A DNA stretch of 64,000 bases from Castor canadensis (Eukaryota; Chordata; Mammalia; Rodentia; Castoridae). A program made the position numbers and the translations under genes. A model generated the notes under the pieces. That model worked only from the letters and a program-made list of their open reading frames with translations, was not told where the DNA came from and did no database searches. The stretch spans positions 13,389,014 through 13,453,013 of the forward strand of contig NC_133403.1 in assembly GCF_047511655.1 (NCBI RefSeq). Reading direction: 5' to 3'. Below are positions 50,080-61,153 of this stretch, in pieces; the first letter of the stretch is position 1; each line of letters begins with the position of its first letter.

Positions 50080-50580
50080 ATATACCTGGGAAGGAGACAG
50101 TTTCCACAATATGGAGGAGTGAAGGGTGAGGAGAGGTAAGACCAAAGGATGGCTGAAGACAGTGGTCCCACTCTAGCCACAGGGAAGCCAGAGCAAGATT
50201 GGGTTCTAGGAAAGACAAGGCCCAGCATGGCCAAGGGCAGAGTGAGGAGCCTGCAGAAGCCCAGCCAATGGCCTTCCTAGTGGTGGGTCAGGCTGGAGGG
50301 GGGTCATTGGCATATTATGTAACACAATTTGAGGTGTGCAACAAGGCAGAACAAGTATGGGAGGAAGGAAAATGACTGAAGGCAAAACCAGGAGGCATAA
50401 CAGTGCTCTGGGCACCCTGATAACAGGAACCCACAGGGGAGGCAGAAAGGAGTGACCCCAAAAGCTCAATAGAAACCAATGTGAGGGTAGACTTAAGGAG
50501 AAACTCTGGAGGGTGAACTGCTTTGCCTCACCACATACACTCTCCATGGTGTTCAGCCTCACCCCAGCAATGAAGATTAA
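50080..50580. other. Intergenic sequence between ERV1 and the unassigned 50.6-51.1 kb segment
   Basis: No repeat or gene recognised. Several open frames are present on the minus strand, none with family features. Confidence 0.4.
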
Positions 50581-50589
50581 AAAAGGCAA

Positions 50590-51112
50590 GAAAAAAAACA
50601 CTCAAGAGAAGCCTTTATTGAGCCTAATGTTGCAAAACCAGGGGGCAGCATAGGAAGGTGTGTCCAGGCTGACTCACTTTCAGCATGCTTATTTAGCCAG
50701 AAGACAGATGTGACAGGGATGACTGCACTAATCATGCCAGTCCCTTCGTGTAAACGAAAGACTGTGCTGGCACCAATCACAAACCTTCTGTTAGGCCACA
50801 AGGAGCCATGCTCTCCCTCTGGCCTGGGTGCAAATGGCTGCAAGGTCATCTAGAGTACACCAAGGCTTGTGACAGCAAAACATCTGGTGAAAGCTGTTTG
50901 AAACAGTCATGGTTGGGCTAGTGCCTTCAGGAGCTGGATTTGTGCTTCAGCAGAAAGCAGCTGTGTTTGCCATACAGCTTCCTCAAGGTGTCCATGGAGT
51001 GTTCAAAGCAGCCAGTGATGGCATACAAGTAGTTTGGCTGCTTGGCTGGCAGTCCTTCACTTGAGGCAGCCAGAGCACCAGGGAAGGATCTGCCAGCTGT
51101 CAATTAGGGAGT
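50590..51112 (-). pseudogene. Unassigned gene-like 3' end (possible last exon or old gene copy)
   Basis: On the minus strand, an acceptor-like ttgacAG near 51098 leads into about 55 open codons containing KQPNYLYAITGCFEHSMDTL and RKLYGKHSCFLLKHK, ending at TGA 50927-50929. An AATAAA follows near 50620, so it has the shape of a terminal exon with a 3' UTR. No poly-A tail or intact upstream exon is seen. I cannot name the family. It may be an old copy of a cellular gene. Confidence 0.35.
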
Positions 51113-51231
51113 TACATCAACCAAGCCTCCAACATATTAGCTTATTTAAAAAAAAATTAAATGTGGTTCTTGCAATAAAGGACTATTATTAACATTAACA
51201 GTTACTTAACTGTATTTAACAATGCTTTAGC

Positions 51232-51412
51232 TGGGCACCAGTGGCTCACATCTATAATCCTAGCTACTCAGGAGGCAGAGATCAGGAGGATCGTAGTTTG
51301 AAGATAGCCCAGGCAAAAAGTTCATGAAACCCTATCTCGAAAAAAACCCATCAAAAAGGGCTGGTGGAGTGGCTCGAGGTGTAGGCCGTGAGTTCAAACC
51401 CCTGTATCAAAA
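51232..51412 (+). mobile_element. B1+ID fusion SINE
   Basis: gtggctcacatctataatcc, ctcgaaaaaaacccatcaaa, then ID half tggctcgaggtgtaggccgt. Confidence 0.8.
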
Positions 51413-51459
51413 AATAAATTAATTAATGAATAAACAATGCTTTAACAACATTCAAGTTC

Positions 51460-51685
51460 TGCCCCGATGCTCAAGGGTGAAGTGAGGTGGGTCCATATAT
51501 GACATGCCATGACAGATTCCATCTTAGTGGCAACAGAGCTAACCCTCACTAGACATTGAATCTGCCATTGCCTTAATCTTGACATTCCCAGGATTCAGAA
51601 CTGGGAGAAATATATTTCTGTTGTTTATAAACTACCCAGTCAATGGCATTTTGTTATAGCAACAGGAACAAACTAAGACAGAGGC
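51460..51685 (+). mobile_element. MLT1-like LTR 3' part
   Basis: ggattcagaactgggagaaa, atatatttctgttgtttata and the closing tcaatggcattttgttatag, then caaactaagaca. Confidence 0.65.
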
Positions 51686-51689
51686 CTTT

Positions 51690-52070
51690 GTGGTGTTTGC
51701 AGGAGCTTTTCCTCAGAGTGAAAGAAGCCAGCCTGTAGTGACTGAGAAGTGAAAGGAAGTGAGGACGGGAAGATCACAGGAACAAGCCTGGCCTCTGGGA
51801 TGAGAAGAGAGGTGACCCCAGTGTAAGAGAAGAGATTGGGAATGAGGGGACATGTAAGGAGCATGAGGTTGGGGGCTGTCCAGGACAGGAGGAAGGAGAC
51901 ACTCCTCTGTCATTTCTGAGATCAAAAGACATCTCAAAATACATCCTAGATCTGGTCAGTGGCTCACCAATTGGAAAGCTCTAGAGGTGGGGAATGGTAG
52001 GATAGCAAAAGCCACAAAATTCGCTTTACGCAGGACATTCAGGTGGCCTCCATTTTATATATGTTTCCTA
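51690..52070. other. Unassigned intergenic sequence
   Basis: Unique-looking sequence. No gene or repeat recognised. Confidence 0.4.
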
Positions 52071-52079
52071 GAGTAAGGT

Positions 52080-52432
52080 CCTAGTCCATTTCATGCAGCA
52101 TAGACTGGGTAATTTATAATGAATAGGCATTGGTTTGGCTTATGATTCTGGCAGCTAGGAAGTGCCAGATTGAGGGGCTGCATCTGGTGATCACAACACC
52201 AGATGTTCCTGCTGCATCACAACATGGCAGAATACTTCACATTGAGGAGAGAGAGTGCATGAGTGCACTTTTACAAAAAGCCCACTCCTGTGATAATGAC
52301 ATTAACCCATTCATGTGTACAGGGCCTTCATGACTTAATCCTTTCTTCAAGGTCCTACCTCTCTACTCTGTTGCATTAGAGATTAAATTTCCAAACAAGA
52401 ACTTTGGGGGACACATTCAAACCATAGCAGAG
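52080..52432 (-). mobile_element. MST/THE-like MaLR LTR (antisense)
   Basis: Complement of a MaLR LTR: agtccatttcatgcagcata, gactgggtaatttataatga, and the closing cacattcaaaccatagcag. Confidence 0.65.
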
Positions 52433-52459
52433 AAACTTCTTGAGAGGAAGAACTTCATC

Positions 52460-52555
52460 TGGGCCTGGAGGTGTGGCTCAAGTAGTAGAGCACCTGCCTA
52501 GCAAGCACAAGGCCCTGAGTTCAAACCCCACACCACCACCACCAACAGCAACAAT
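52460..52555 (+). mobile_element. ID-type SINE
   Basis: ggtgtggctcaagtagtaga and gcacctgcctagcaagcaca. The tail is a ccaccaccacca run. Confidence 0.82.
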
Positions 52556-52609
52556 GAAACTCATCTGTTTTTTCATGGCTGTACTCCTAATGCTTAAAGA
52601 ATGGTCTGC

Positions 52610-52842
52610 AACTGGGTACTGTTGAATCATGCCTATAATCCTAGCTTCTTAGAAGGTAGAAATCTGGAGGATCGAGGTTCGAGACCAGCACAGGCAAATA
52701 GTTCAAGAGACCCCATCTCCAAAGTAACCAGAGTAAAAGGCACTGGAGGAGTAGCTCAAGTGGTAGAGCACCTGCTTTGCAAGGATGAAGCCCTGAGTTC
52801 AAACCCCAAACCCCTCAAAAAAAAAAAAAAAAGCAAAAAAAG
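52610..52842 (+). mobile_element. B1+ID fusion SINE
   Basis: catgcctataatcctagctt, aggatcgaggttcgagaccag, then ID half agtagctcaagtggtagagc and an A-run. Confidence 0.8.
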
Positions 52843-52930
52843 AATAGTCTAGCACTTGATGGAGTGCAGGAAATGCTACCCCAAATATGGCATCTTGGCA
52901 TATTTTAAACTGAAGGAAATTGAGAAAACT

Positions 52931-53062
52931 AAGCCAGATGTGGTAGTTCACACATTTAATTCCAGCTCTTAGGAGGCTGAGACAGGAAGATTTTGAGTCC
53001 AAGGCCATCCTGGGCTATATAAAGAGACCTATCTTTAAAAACAAAAACAAACAAACAAACAA
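52931..53062 (+). mobile_element. B1-type SINE
   Basis: gatgtggtagttcacacat, ggaggctgagacaggaagat, and an AAAC-repeat tail. Confidence 0.75.
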
Positions 53063-53072
53063 AAAACTTGTG

Positions 53073-53302
53073 AGCCAGGCACAATGGCTCATGTCTGCAA
53101 TTCTATCTGTTCATGAGGTGAAATCAGGAGGATCATGGTTTGAGGCCTGCCTGTGCAAAAAGTTCATGACACCCCATCTCAACCAATAAAAGCTGAGCAT
53201 GGTGGCACCTATCTGTCATCCAAGCTAGGTGGGAAGTAGTCCATGCCAGCTCCAGCATAAATGTAAGACCCTACTGGGAAAATACCTAAAGCAAAATGGG
53301 CT

Positions 53303-53355
<53 letters not shown>

Positions 53356-53432
53356 GGGTTTTTTTAGCTAAGTGATAGAGCACTTAGCTAGCAAGAATGA
53401 GGCTCTAAGTTCAAACACCAGTACTGACCAAA
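53073..53432 (+). mobile_element. Three-part SINE with internal microsatellite
   Basis: First monomer (caatggctcatgtctgcaat), linker catctcaaccaataaaagct, second monomer (atggtggcacctatctgtca), spacer acctaaagcaaaatgggctg, a GT run (53305-53354) inside the ID half, then agtgatagagcacttagcta. Confidence 0.75.
53305..53354. repeat. (GT)25 microsatellite
   Basis: 25 perfect GT units, seeded inside the ID part of a SINE where gggctgggtgtgg-type sequence stands in other copies. Confidence 0.95.
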
Positions 53433-53631
53433 AAAATATGAGAAAGCCATGGAAGTAGAAAGGTCTTCTCTAACAAAATCTTCCCCCTCTCACCTAAAGA
53501 CACTCATAGGGCAGGCATCCTGCCCTATGCCCAGAAGGAAGGAATGTAACACAAAGAATCTGAACAAACAAGTTCACCTAATTTATTACTATTAGGTTAT
53601 TCTTTCTTTCTGTCCAATCACACTTCTACAC

Positions 53632-54005
53632 GTATTAGTCAGCTTTCCAATGCTATGACAAAATACCTCAGATAAACAACTTAAAAGAGAAAAGGTTTAT
53701 TTTGACTCACAGTTTCAGATTTCTGTCCATGGTTGTTTGACTGTGTTGTAATGAGCCTGTAGTGAGGCAGAACACCAAGACAGGGAGTATAGGGTAGAGC
53801 AAAGCTGTTTATCTTGTGGTGGCCAGGAAACAAAGAGAAGAAGGGGTCAGGTACGCAGCATACCCTCAAGGGCACATCTCCAACTAGGCCTCACCTCCTG
53901 AAGGTTCCACCACCTCTCAATAGCACTATCTGGCGGGGACCAAGCCCTCAACACATGGTCTTTTTTGAGGGAAGGAGGGACATTTAAGATCCAAACCATA
54001 ACAAT
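53632..54005 (-). mobile_element. ERVL/MaLR-type LTR (antisense)
   Basis: Complement layout: tattagtcagctttccaatg, ctatgacaaaatacctcaga, ggtttattttgactcacag, and the end catttaagatccaaaccata. Confidence 0.65.
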
Positions 54006-54089
54006 GACTGTCCATTTTTTTCATCTTCTCTAACCATAAATGTACACATTTTTCCCTGGGACTTTGGGTCTTTATTTCTGAAGGTTCCT

Positions 54090-54640
54090 ATGTGTGAGAA
54101 ATACACTCACCTGTCTAAACTCAAAGAATGGACTCAGAGACACGTAGAGTACAGTGAAAGTGAGACTTTAATGATGACCTTGCAAGGTGGGTGTCTGCCT
54201 AGCAGAGACACCAGAAGCTATTACAATAAGCAATATTGTAATGAGCCAGTGATGGGAGTTCTTGTCTTTGCTGGGCTTAGGAATAAGCTCAGGAGACACA
54301 GATAGTGCACACACAGGTAGATTTATGAGATAAAGAAAAAGCTACAACTGCAGCAGTACAGCAGAGCCCAGAAACCAGTGGCTGTCTGCTGAGGTGAAGG
54401 CTGGAGCTTTTTATGGATGCTTTAACTCTGGGTTAGGGTAAGGGTTAGGTGGGTTCTTTCCATTGGCTGTGGATTCACCTGTGTGGGCTCTCTTTGATGA
54501 GCTGGCCTGTTTGTCCCTTATGGGCAGTGGGGGGAGTGGAACAACCTTGAGAGCATTCTGTTTATCAGCCCTGTGGCAGATCTATGAGACCATGTATCTC
54601 CTCCTCAGTGTGCAGGGCTCATAGTGCTCTCCATGGAGGG
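54090..54640 (-). mobile_element. ERV LTR (antisense), class uncertain
   Basis: On the minus strand there is a TATA-like ccataaaaagctcc near 54410, a polyadenylation-like attaaagtctcac near 54165, and an end tttctcacaca near 54090. This is an LTR layout. No internal region is seen beside it. It contains a short telomere-like run (54430-54453). Confidence 0.55.
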
Positions 54641-54819
54641 ATGGGATACTGACTCATTTGTCTTTTAGGTTCCCAGACCCAACAATATATTGTCCAGTGT
54701 TCAAGTCCCTCCCCCAGTTCCTCAATGACTGGGTACTATGGGGTATATATTCTTTTCCCAGATATTGCCTAAATTCTATTAGCCTCTTGGGTTATTTAAA
54801 ATATGCCTCTTTTATTATT

Positions 54820-55050
54820 ATTTATTTTTGGTGGTACTGGGGTTTGAACTCAAGGCTTTATGCTTGCTAGGCAGGCACTCTATCACTTGAGCCACTCCAC
54901 TGGCCCTGAAAATTTGTGGTAGGTGTAGAATTTTAGATTCACAGAGTTGACCCATTAGGTCTCCCCACCTCCCACAAGTGCAGTTTGAACTCTGGGTCTC
55001 ACAGTTGCTAGGCAGGAGCTCTTACCACTTGAGCCTTTCCACCAGACATG
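54820..55050 (-). mobile_element. Two antisense ID-type SINEs
   Basis: First (54820-54905): ggggtttgaactcaaggctt and gccactccactggccc. Second (54960-55047): tttgaactctgggtctcaca and gctaggcaggagctcttacc. Confidence 0.75.
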
Positions 55051-55295
55051 GAATTGGTCAAATTTTAGAGGCGGGCTTTGTGTCAGGAAGGTCTCCCTTT
55101 GATACGTGCTTTCTGGCATGTAGCTTTTACATATGTGATTTACTCCTCCCAGTTTAAGGTCCTGTATCAGTTGCCCATCCCCCAACATCCGCAAACTGAT
55201 ATGCAAACAAGCATCTAAGGTCAAATGCTTTGCCTTGAAAATGGACCACCACTGACTTTATTTCTAACCCTATGTCACATGAAACTTGCATTAAA

Positions 55296-55395
55296 TAGGA
55301 ATGAAGATGTAGTTCACTGATAAAATGCTTGCCTAGAATGTTCAAGGCCCCTGGTTTGATCCACAGCACTACTAAACAAACAAACAAACAAGTAA
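55296..55395 (+). mobile_element. ID-type SINE
   Basis: gatgtagttcactgataaaa, tgcttgcctagaatgttcaa, and an AAAC tail. Confidence 0.72.
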
Positions 55396-55439
55396 ATGGG
55401 TATGCTTTTCTCCTATTAATCTGTCTTTTGTTTTAAGAA

Positions 55440-55992
55440 TGTTAGACATGAACCTGGTGCTAGATCAGAAAATGGTTTTTCTTTACATGGGGCAGCTAAG
55501 ACACCTCTCTCTAGAGCTTATGAGAGCGTGGAACATCTGACAAAATGCCAGACAAAAGTTAAGAATTTTTAATTCAGGTCTACTGTCCTGGATCTCTTGC
55601 CCAGTCAAGAGTGCAAGATAAAAACTTCTTATCCCTTTCTACAGTCTTTTCTATCAAAGTGTGTCGCCATCTCAGCTGCTTGCAGTTCCAGGTTCTTGTT
55701 CATTAAGCTCTGTTTTCTTGCCAAAATTACTGCCTACCCCACTCGCAAATTCCAAGTGTAACATAAGCTAATCGCGAGCAGACTGTGCACCCAAGCTCAA
55801 CCAATCTGAGTAAAGGAGACAGGGCCCCACTGCATCGGGGATAAAAATGCATACTTAGTCTGCTCCTTGTGAGTGCTGTGCCTGTGTGCCTGTACACCCT
55901 TCTGCAGAAGTAAATTTTGCCTTGCCAAGATGACTCTGTTTCTGTGTCTTCATTTGCGACCCCCGTGGTCTTCGGGGGTCTTCTTTTTAACA
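55440..55992 (+). mobile_element. Class I ERV LTR (third family, plus strand)
   Basis: TATA-like gggataaaaatgcatac near 55840, a polyadenylation-like signal agtaaa near 55910, and an end tttttaaca at 55992 directly before a primer-binding site. Its sequence is unlike the ERV1/ERV2 LTRs. The 5' edge is approximate. Confidence 0.7.
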
Positions 55993-55995
55993 ATC

Positions 55996-56013
55996 TGGGG
56001 ACTTGTCTGGGAT
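55996..56013 (+). other. Primer-binding site, tRNA-Pro-like
   Basis: tggggacttgtctgggat differs from the proline tRNA site TGGGGGCTCGTCCGGGAT at only three positions. Confidence 0.78.
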
Positions 56014-57825
56014 AATCCCAACCAGGAGATGTGCTTGGAAGCACATGTCCCTCTGCCTCATTGTGGTGGCTCCAAGCAACCAAGAAATCCTGTGCACAGA
56101 TCAGGGAGGTAAGAAACACCACTGACTGGCAAAGTATTCCTTGGTGGTTGGGGAAGATCGTGGAGGTTGCATGGGAGTAAACGAAACGTATCTGAGACAC
56201 GGGGAGAGTGTGGAGTCCCAATCCACAGTTCAATAGCTATCAAGGTGACTACATACAGCTTAATGGCAGTCCAGTTGGACCTAGATGGGTGCTTAATGCC
56301 AAGTAGCACCACCAACTAGATATTGTCCCATGAGGGACTCTGTTGGATAGACGAAGCATGTGGGGTGGTGTTCAAGACACCTCCAGGAAGTTAGGAAGGT
56401 TGAGCATCTACCTGGCATTCTCATCAACCAGGTAGACCAGGATGGGGAAACATCACAAGAAAAAAAGAGTTCTAAAGAAGATGAAGCTAATCTAAATGGT
56501 ATGAGCTGAGGTTGGAGCTGCTTCTCTCTGGGATTGTTTTCCACCTAATTCTGTCTCTAAATCTCTCTGAACTCTCTACTAACAGTTAGCCCCTTTAAGT
56601 CTTGCTTTCTAGATGGGACACTTTTCCCATCACAGACATGTCAAGACCAGGAAGGGGAACAGGTCATGTCCAGGTTGCTGCAGGTGGCAACCATGGGCTG
56701 GCCGGTTTTGCTCTCCTGGCCAAGACACCACGTAGTTGGGATTATGGACCCACGCCCTCCACCTCATGTATACACAGGCTCGAGGAACCAGAGAGAGAAT
56801 TTCAATTTCCTTTCTAAGCTTTTCTTTATCTCCTACAAAATGCCCATGTGTTTAAAATTGGAACCTTAGTAGTCCAGTTTGTTACATTAGCTAAAAGTCA
56901 ACAAGACAGCCCCCTTCTTGGGTTTGGTTATAGATTCAATAAAGCATTTGGGTCTTTTTTTTTTTTTTATGATTATAAGGGACACCTTCCCTGAAATTAA
57001 CTCTTGATGGACTAATTCATTTTACCTTTTGCATGCTTACTAAGATAGCCAGATATCACCAGTTTCACTGGAGATGTGATCCCTTTTCCCTTGCCTGATA
57101 TGCAGATTCTGATTTAAAAAAAAAAACAACTAATATTTGCTGTACTTTTAGGTTGATTTTGAGTTTCTAGTTTGTCTAACAGGAAATTTAGATTCTATTT
57201 TGGTTTTTTGCAGGAAAGGGATGGTACATATTTAAAAAGGAGGCTTAAAGAGATCTGTTGTAATTTGCATAAAAATTAAAGACCCTGAGCTTATCTTGTT
57301 TCTACCCTAAGGAAAATTCTAACTTACACATGGTTTGAAAGGTTTTCCTATGAGTGCACTCTAGTTGTTTTTATGTGTCTTGCCTTTTTTGATTGTTAGG
57401 GAATTGTAGATCATCTATACACCCTTAAATTGACATTTATGGCATGCCTAATTTAAACCTTTTTTGCATATGTGTGTGTTTAAATAACTTTAAAATGTTT
57501 CTTATTATAGAGTTACAAAGGAATTGCTATTCTGTTCTCTTCTTTCTCTCACCTCTTCTGCTACTACTTTTTAGAAAAACCATGTTTTCAAGGTTTTATT
57601 TCAACCAGGTCTAACTAAAATACAGGAATTATTTTATGGGCAGTAATCTTGATCTGTTTCATCCTGTCTTACATTCAGCTGTTTCATAATTGGATTTGTC
57701 TTTACTTGTATCAACAAACAGTTTAAAATTGCCTTTCTTCATGGGTTTATATAGTAAAAATAAAGCTGACTGAAAAGACAATTTTACTTAAATTTAAAAT
57801 TCTTGTAAAAGTTATTTTAAAGTAC
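56014..57825 (+). mobile_element. Truncated, noncoding internal region of a class I ERV
   Basis: A leader-like part (to about 56600) is followed by AT-rich noncoding sequence. The stretch about 57350-57660 resembles 58840-59160 in ERV2 (shared taattatagagt-like, ttctgttct, ttttcaag, atttcaa-caggtct and cattcag-like strings). No gag or pol frame is present. The ERV2 LTR begins where it stops, suggesting that ERV2 inserted here. Confidence 0.55.
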
Positions 57826-58198
57826 TGTAGCAGGGAGGAGGACCAGAAGAAAGCAAACTAGGCCTGGGTTCTGATAAAGTAGCAGGGAGGTAGGGATGGA
57901 ATAGCAGAGAGATAAAACCTGAGAAATCTGAACATTGAGAGGGTCACGAAGCACTGGGATGGAAAAGTCTTGTAACACTAGGATAAAGTAGCCGATAAAA
58001 TCGTATATAACCATATATGGATTAGACCTTGCTTTTTGCTTCTGTAACCTGCTTGCAAGGGTACATAAGGTGAGACCCCTTCGTTCTCGGGCTCAGCCTT
58101 TGGACACGAGTCCACTGAGTCTGTGCTGGCACAATAAAACGTTGCTTCCTGCTAATCTGCCTCAGTGTCCCATAACTCAGCTTGAGAGTCCCGCAACA
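57826..58198 (+). mobile_element. ERV2 5' LTR
   Basis: 373 bp, tgtagcagggaggaggacc to cccgcaaca. Signals include the cataaggtgagacc region and aataaaacgttgcttcc. Same family as the ERV1 LTRs. Confidence 0.9.
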
Positions 58199-58203
58199 TT
58201 TCT

Positions 58204-58223
58204 TGGGGGCTCATTGCCAGGAT
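58204..58223 (+). other. ERV2 primer-binding site, tRNA-Pro-like
   Basis: tgggggctcattgccaggat, close to the proline tRNA site over its first nine bases. Confidence 0.75.
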
Positions 58224-61062
58224 TGCGGAGATGGTAATTAGTCACCTCCCTTGTCACTGGACTGTTGGAAGAAGATCCCACCAGGTGCCAAAGGACAACT
58301 TGACCTGGAGGAGGGATTCATCTTCCAAGTGAGTCGGGGTGAGGGCCTCAGATGCACAATGGAACCTGGTGAGTCACAGGAACCAGTGAGGGGAGGGGAC
58401 CACTGCTCATCAGACTGGTAAGAACCTGGGTTAAAATTCAGGCCTGTCTCAGAAGGCAGAAGGGGAGACCGATCACCTCCCAGAGACCCCCTAATAACCC
58501 TACTTGGGGTGAAACCAGGTCTCTCAGGTTAAGGGAGCTGGGCAAAAGTATGTGAGACACCTCTGAGAGTTAAGGGAGGGTTGAGCTTTTCCTGGGAAAC
58601 AGTCACAACTGAGGTTAAGGGATGGATATCAAAAAATTCAGTTCCAAAGAGGGAAGACTCCCAAGAGAACAAATGCATCATCCACCATTCCACCGGATAG
58701 CCCTCTGGGTATAATTTTAAAGTTTTTTCTTTTTTTGAGAATGTACTCTAAATTTTGTGTATGTCAATTTGTTTATAACATGAGCAAAATTTAATTTGCT
58801 CCTGGAATTCTAGCTCATCTTATATGTGCTTAAGTTGACATTCTTTCTGGCATGCTTAATTTATAAAACTTGTGTGTGTGTGTAAGCATCTTCAAAATGG
58901 TTCTTAAACTGCTGTTATAAGGTTAATATGGTACTCAGGGTAACAAAAAATCAGGGTATTTGTTTTAAAGATCTCTGTTATAAACTGCTTAAGCTTTTTA
59001 CATATAAATATGTAAACATCTTGAGAACAGTTCTAATTATAGAGTCAATGTAAAAAATTATTACTCTGTTCTATGGCTACTTTTAATAAAACAGGTTTTC
59101 AAACATATTTCAATCAGGTCTCACTAGGATTCAGTCATTCAGGGGTTAACACTCTGGATCAGACCAGAAAAGAAAAAGAAAGAAAGAAAAGTGAGGTCAC
59201 AGCCTGCAGCAGGAATCTTAAAATTTGGGTAGTTAAAAATGACCTTAACTTGTTTCATTCTTTTGTAAATGACATCTGGGATTTAATTCTCCCTTATAAT
59301 ACATGGGTCTATTATCAAATGGGTTTTCTATAAATTGTTTTTGTACAAAAAATAATTTCAAGGTTGCTTCCTTTCTGGTTTTTTTCATACAAATATAAGG
59401 TTCTCAGTAAAAAGTTTATGAATTATTTTCAACAAGTCACAAATATACATATATATGTATATGTATATATGGTATTAAGGATATGGTTTTTTTAAAAAAT
59501 AGAAGGTTAAAAAATACTTTTAAATTAAAAAAAGGATAAAGACAAGCTCCCCTAGAAGATACAAAATAAGCTGTCACAAAGACACAGGGTAAGTTGTCAT
59601 AAAAAGGTGGAGCTTATAAATGCTTATGTAAGTGATTAACTAAAATCCAGTTACATTAAAGGTTTTGTAAGGTCAAAATTTAATGTACTGATGTTAAACT
59701 AAAACTTAATTCTCTAAGCTCATAAGAACAAGGCTATCTTAAAATATTGTATTGTTCTTGATAACATTTATAAAAAAAACTGTCTTAAAAATGGTTTTTG
59801 TTTTGTCAAGATAACTGTCAGGAATTTTTGGTGCTACAGGTTACTCCATAAATTTGTCAAGACAACAAGAGTTTATGAAAACACAGAAAGGCTAGAGGCA
59901 CTGAGCACAGGGAGTGCTGCTGCACTGATATGAGGGCTGAGACAGATTTACTTATGTAAAACAAAGTAAAAAAAAAAAAAAAAAGCCAAAGTGCATCCTC
60001 TAGGTAGGATAAAAAAACTCAAAAAGGAGCACAGAAGAAATGCCGGCAGAAGAAATTTTTGGCCTGGGATGACCAGATTGGGTCTGTTATTTTAGTGGGG
60101 GCTCCACTGACTACAGGTTGGTGGGATCCTGCTGTATGTCAGGAGCCATGTGTTAATGTCAACAATCTTGGATTCGATCCCTTATCAACATCTGAGCCAC
60201 AATTATTGGCCATTAGGTTTCCTAACTCCATGCTTCGTCCCCATAAATATTTAATTGTGTTCTCTGGTGATCTTTGTCAAGGTTTTAACTACTGAGGTAA
60301 CTGAGTCATGTTCATTTAAGAGTTGGTTTATGTAAAATTTTCTAGATGACCTCATGGTTAAACTACTGTTGTCTTGGATGATTCTAATGCAGTTTGTATC
60401 CTATATGTGTCCGTGACTGGGCTATTTGGGGTCACTGACACAGTTCTCTTCCCTCAATAGATGAAAAAAATCTAAGATTTTACTTTAAGAGCAACAACTA
60501 AACTAATATGTATATATAACCTCTATAGAGATTAAATTAAATATATTTATGTTTTTCAAGTTTATCAAGCCTTTTAAAATATAAAATTTAGATAAGCATG
60601 GTAACAAAAAGTTAGTGGTACTGATATACTGTTCTGTTAGTTGCTAAATTGTTCATCAGAATTTTAACCATGACTCTTAATTTTTTGTCATTACAATTCT
60701 GATCCTTCTGGGACATTTACAATCAACTCCATAAAAAAATGACTCTAATGAGTACTTATGTGTCAACCAGGTTAGCTTTTTAGACATCTGCTTTTGTTAG
60801 ATTTTGTTTTGCATTGTCCTTGTCTAGAAGCCCACTGCCTAAGAGCCACTCCTTCTAAGCCTCTTTGTTGCTTAAATTTGGCCAAAATTGTCTAGTTGGC
60901 ACTCCCTCCCACCTGATCTGCTCATTACATCCTGCCCGCCCCCCACGACGTGGAACTAAAACCAACCAGACATGGAACCAAAACCAACCAACCAAACAAA
61001 ATCCAGGAAAGAGCAAATCTTCATGATGAGGAAACAAAATAACCAGTCGAGAAAGATCTTCA
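58224..61062 (+). mobile_element. ERV2 leader and AT-rich noncoding interior
   Basis: A leader with several gtgag-type donor-like sites (to about 58700) is followed by 2.3 kb of AT-rich sequence with stops in all frames. The short open frames at 59073-59333 and 60059-60295 have no retroviral motifs. This replaces the gag-pro-pol region present in ERV1. Confidence 0.65.
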
Positions 61063-61153
61063 GTCTATGGCCATACCACCCTCAATGTGCCCAATCTCAT
61101 CTGATCTCGGAAGCTAAGCAGGGTTGGGCCTGATTAGTACTTGGATAGGAGAC
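61063..61153 (+). pseudogene. 5S rRNA pseudogene, 3'-truncated
   Basis: Matches 5S rRNA from its first base (gtctatggccataccaccct) through the internal promoter region (ctcggaagctaagcaggg) to gggagac near position 91. It then stops, so the last 30 or so bases are missing. Several C-to-T-type changes are present. The flanking sequence agatcttca occurs at 61054-61062 and again at 61154-61162, a target-site duplication. There is no A-tail. Confidence 0.93.

Noticed and set aside
55727-56233. 168-codon minus-strand open frame
   Set aside because: It runs antisense through an LTR and its primer-binding site; no protein family is seen.
61063-61153. Functional 5S rRNA gene
   Set aside because: The 3' quarter is missing, there are several substitutions and there is no terminator T-run at the proper place.
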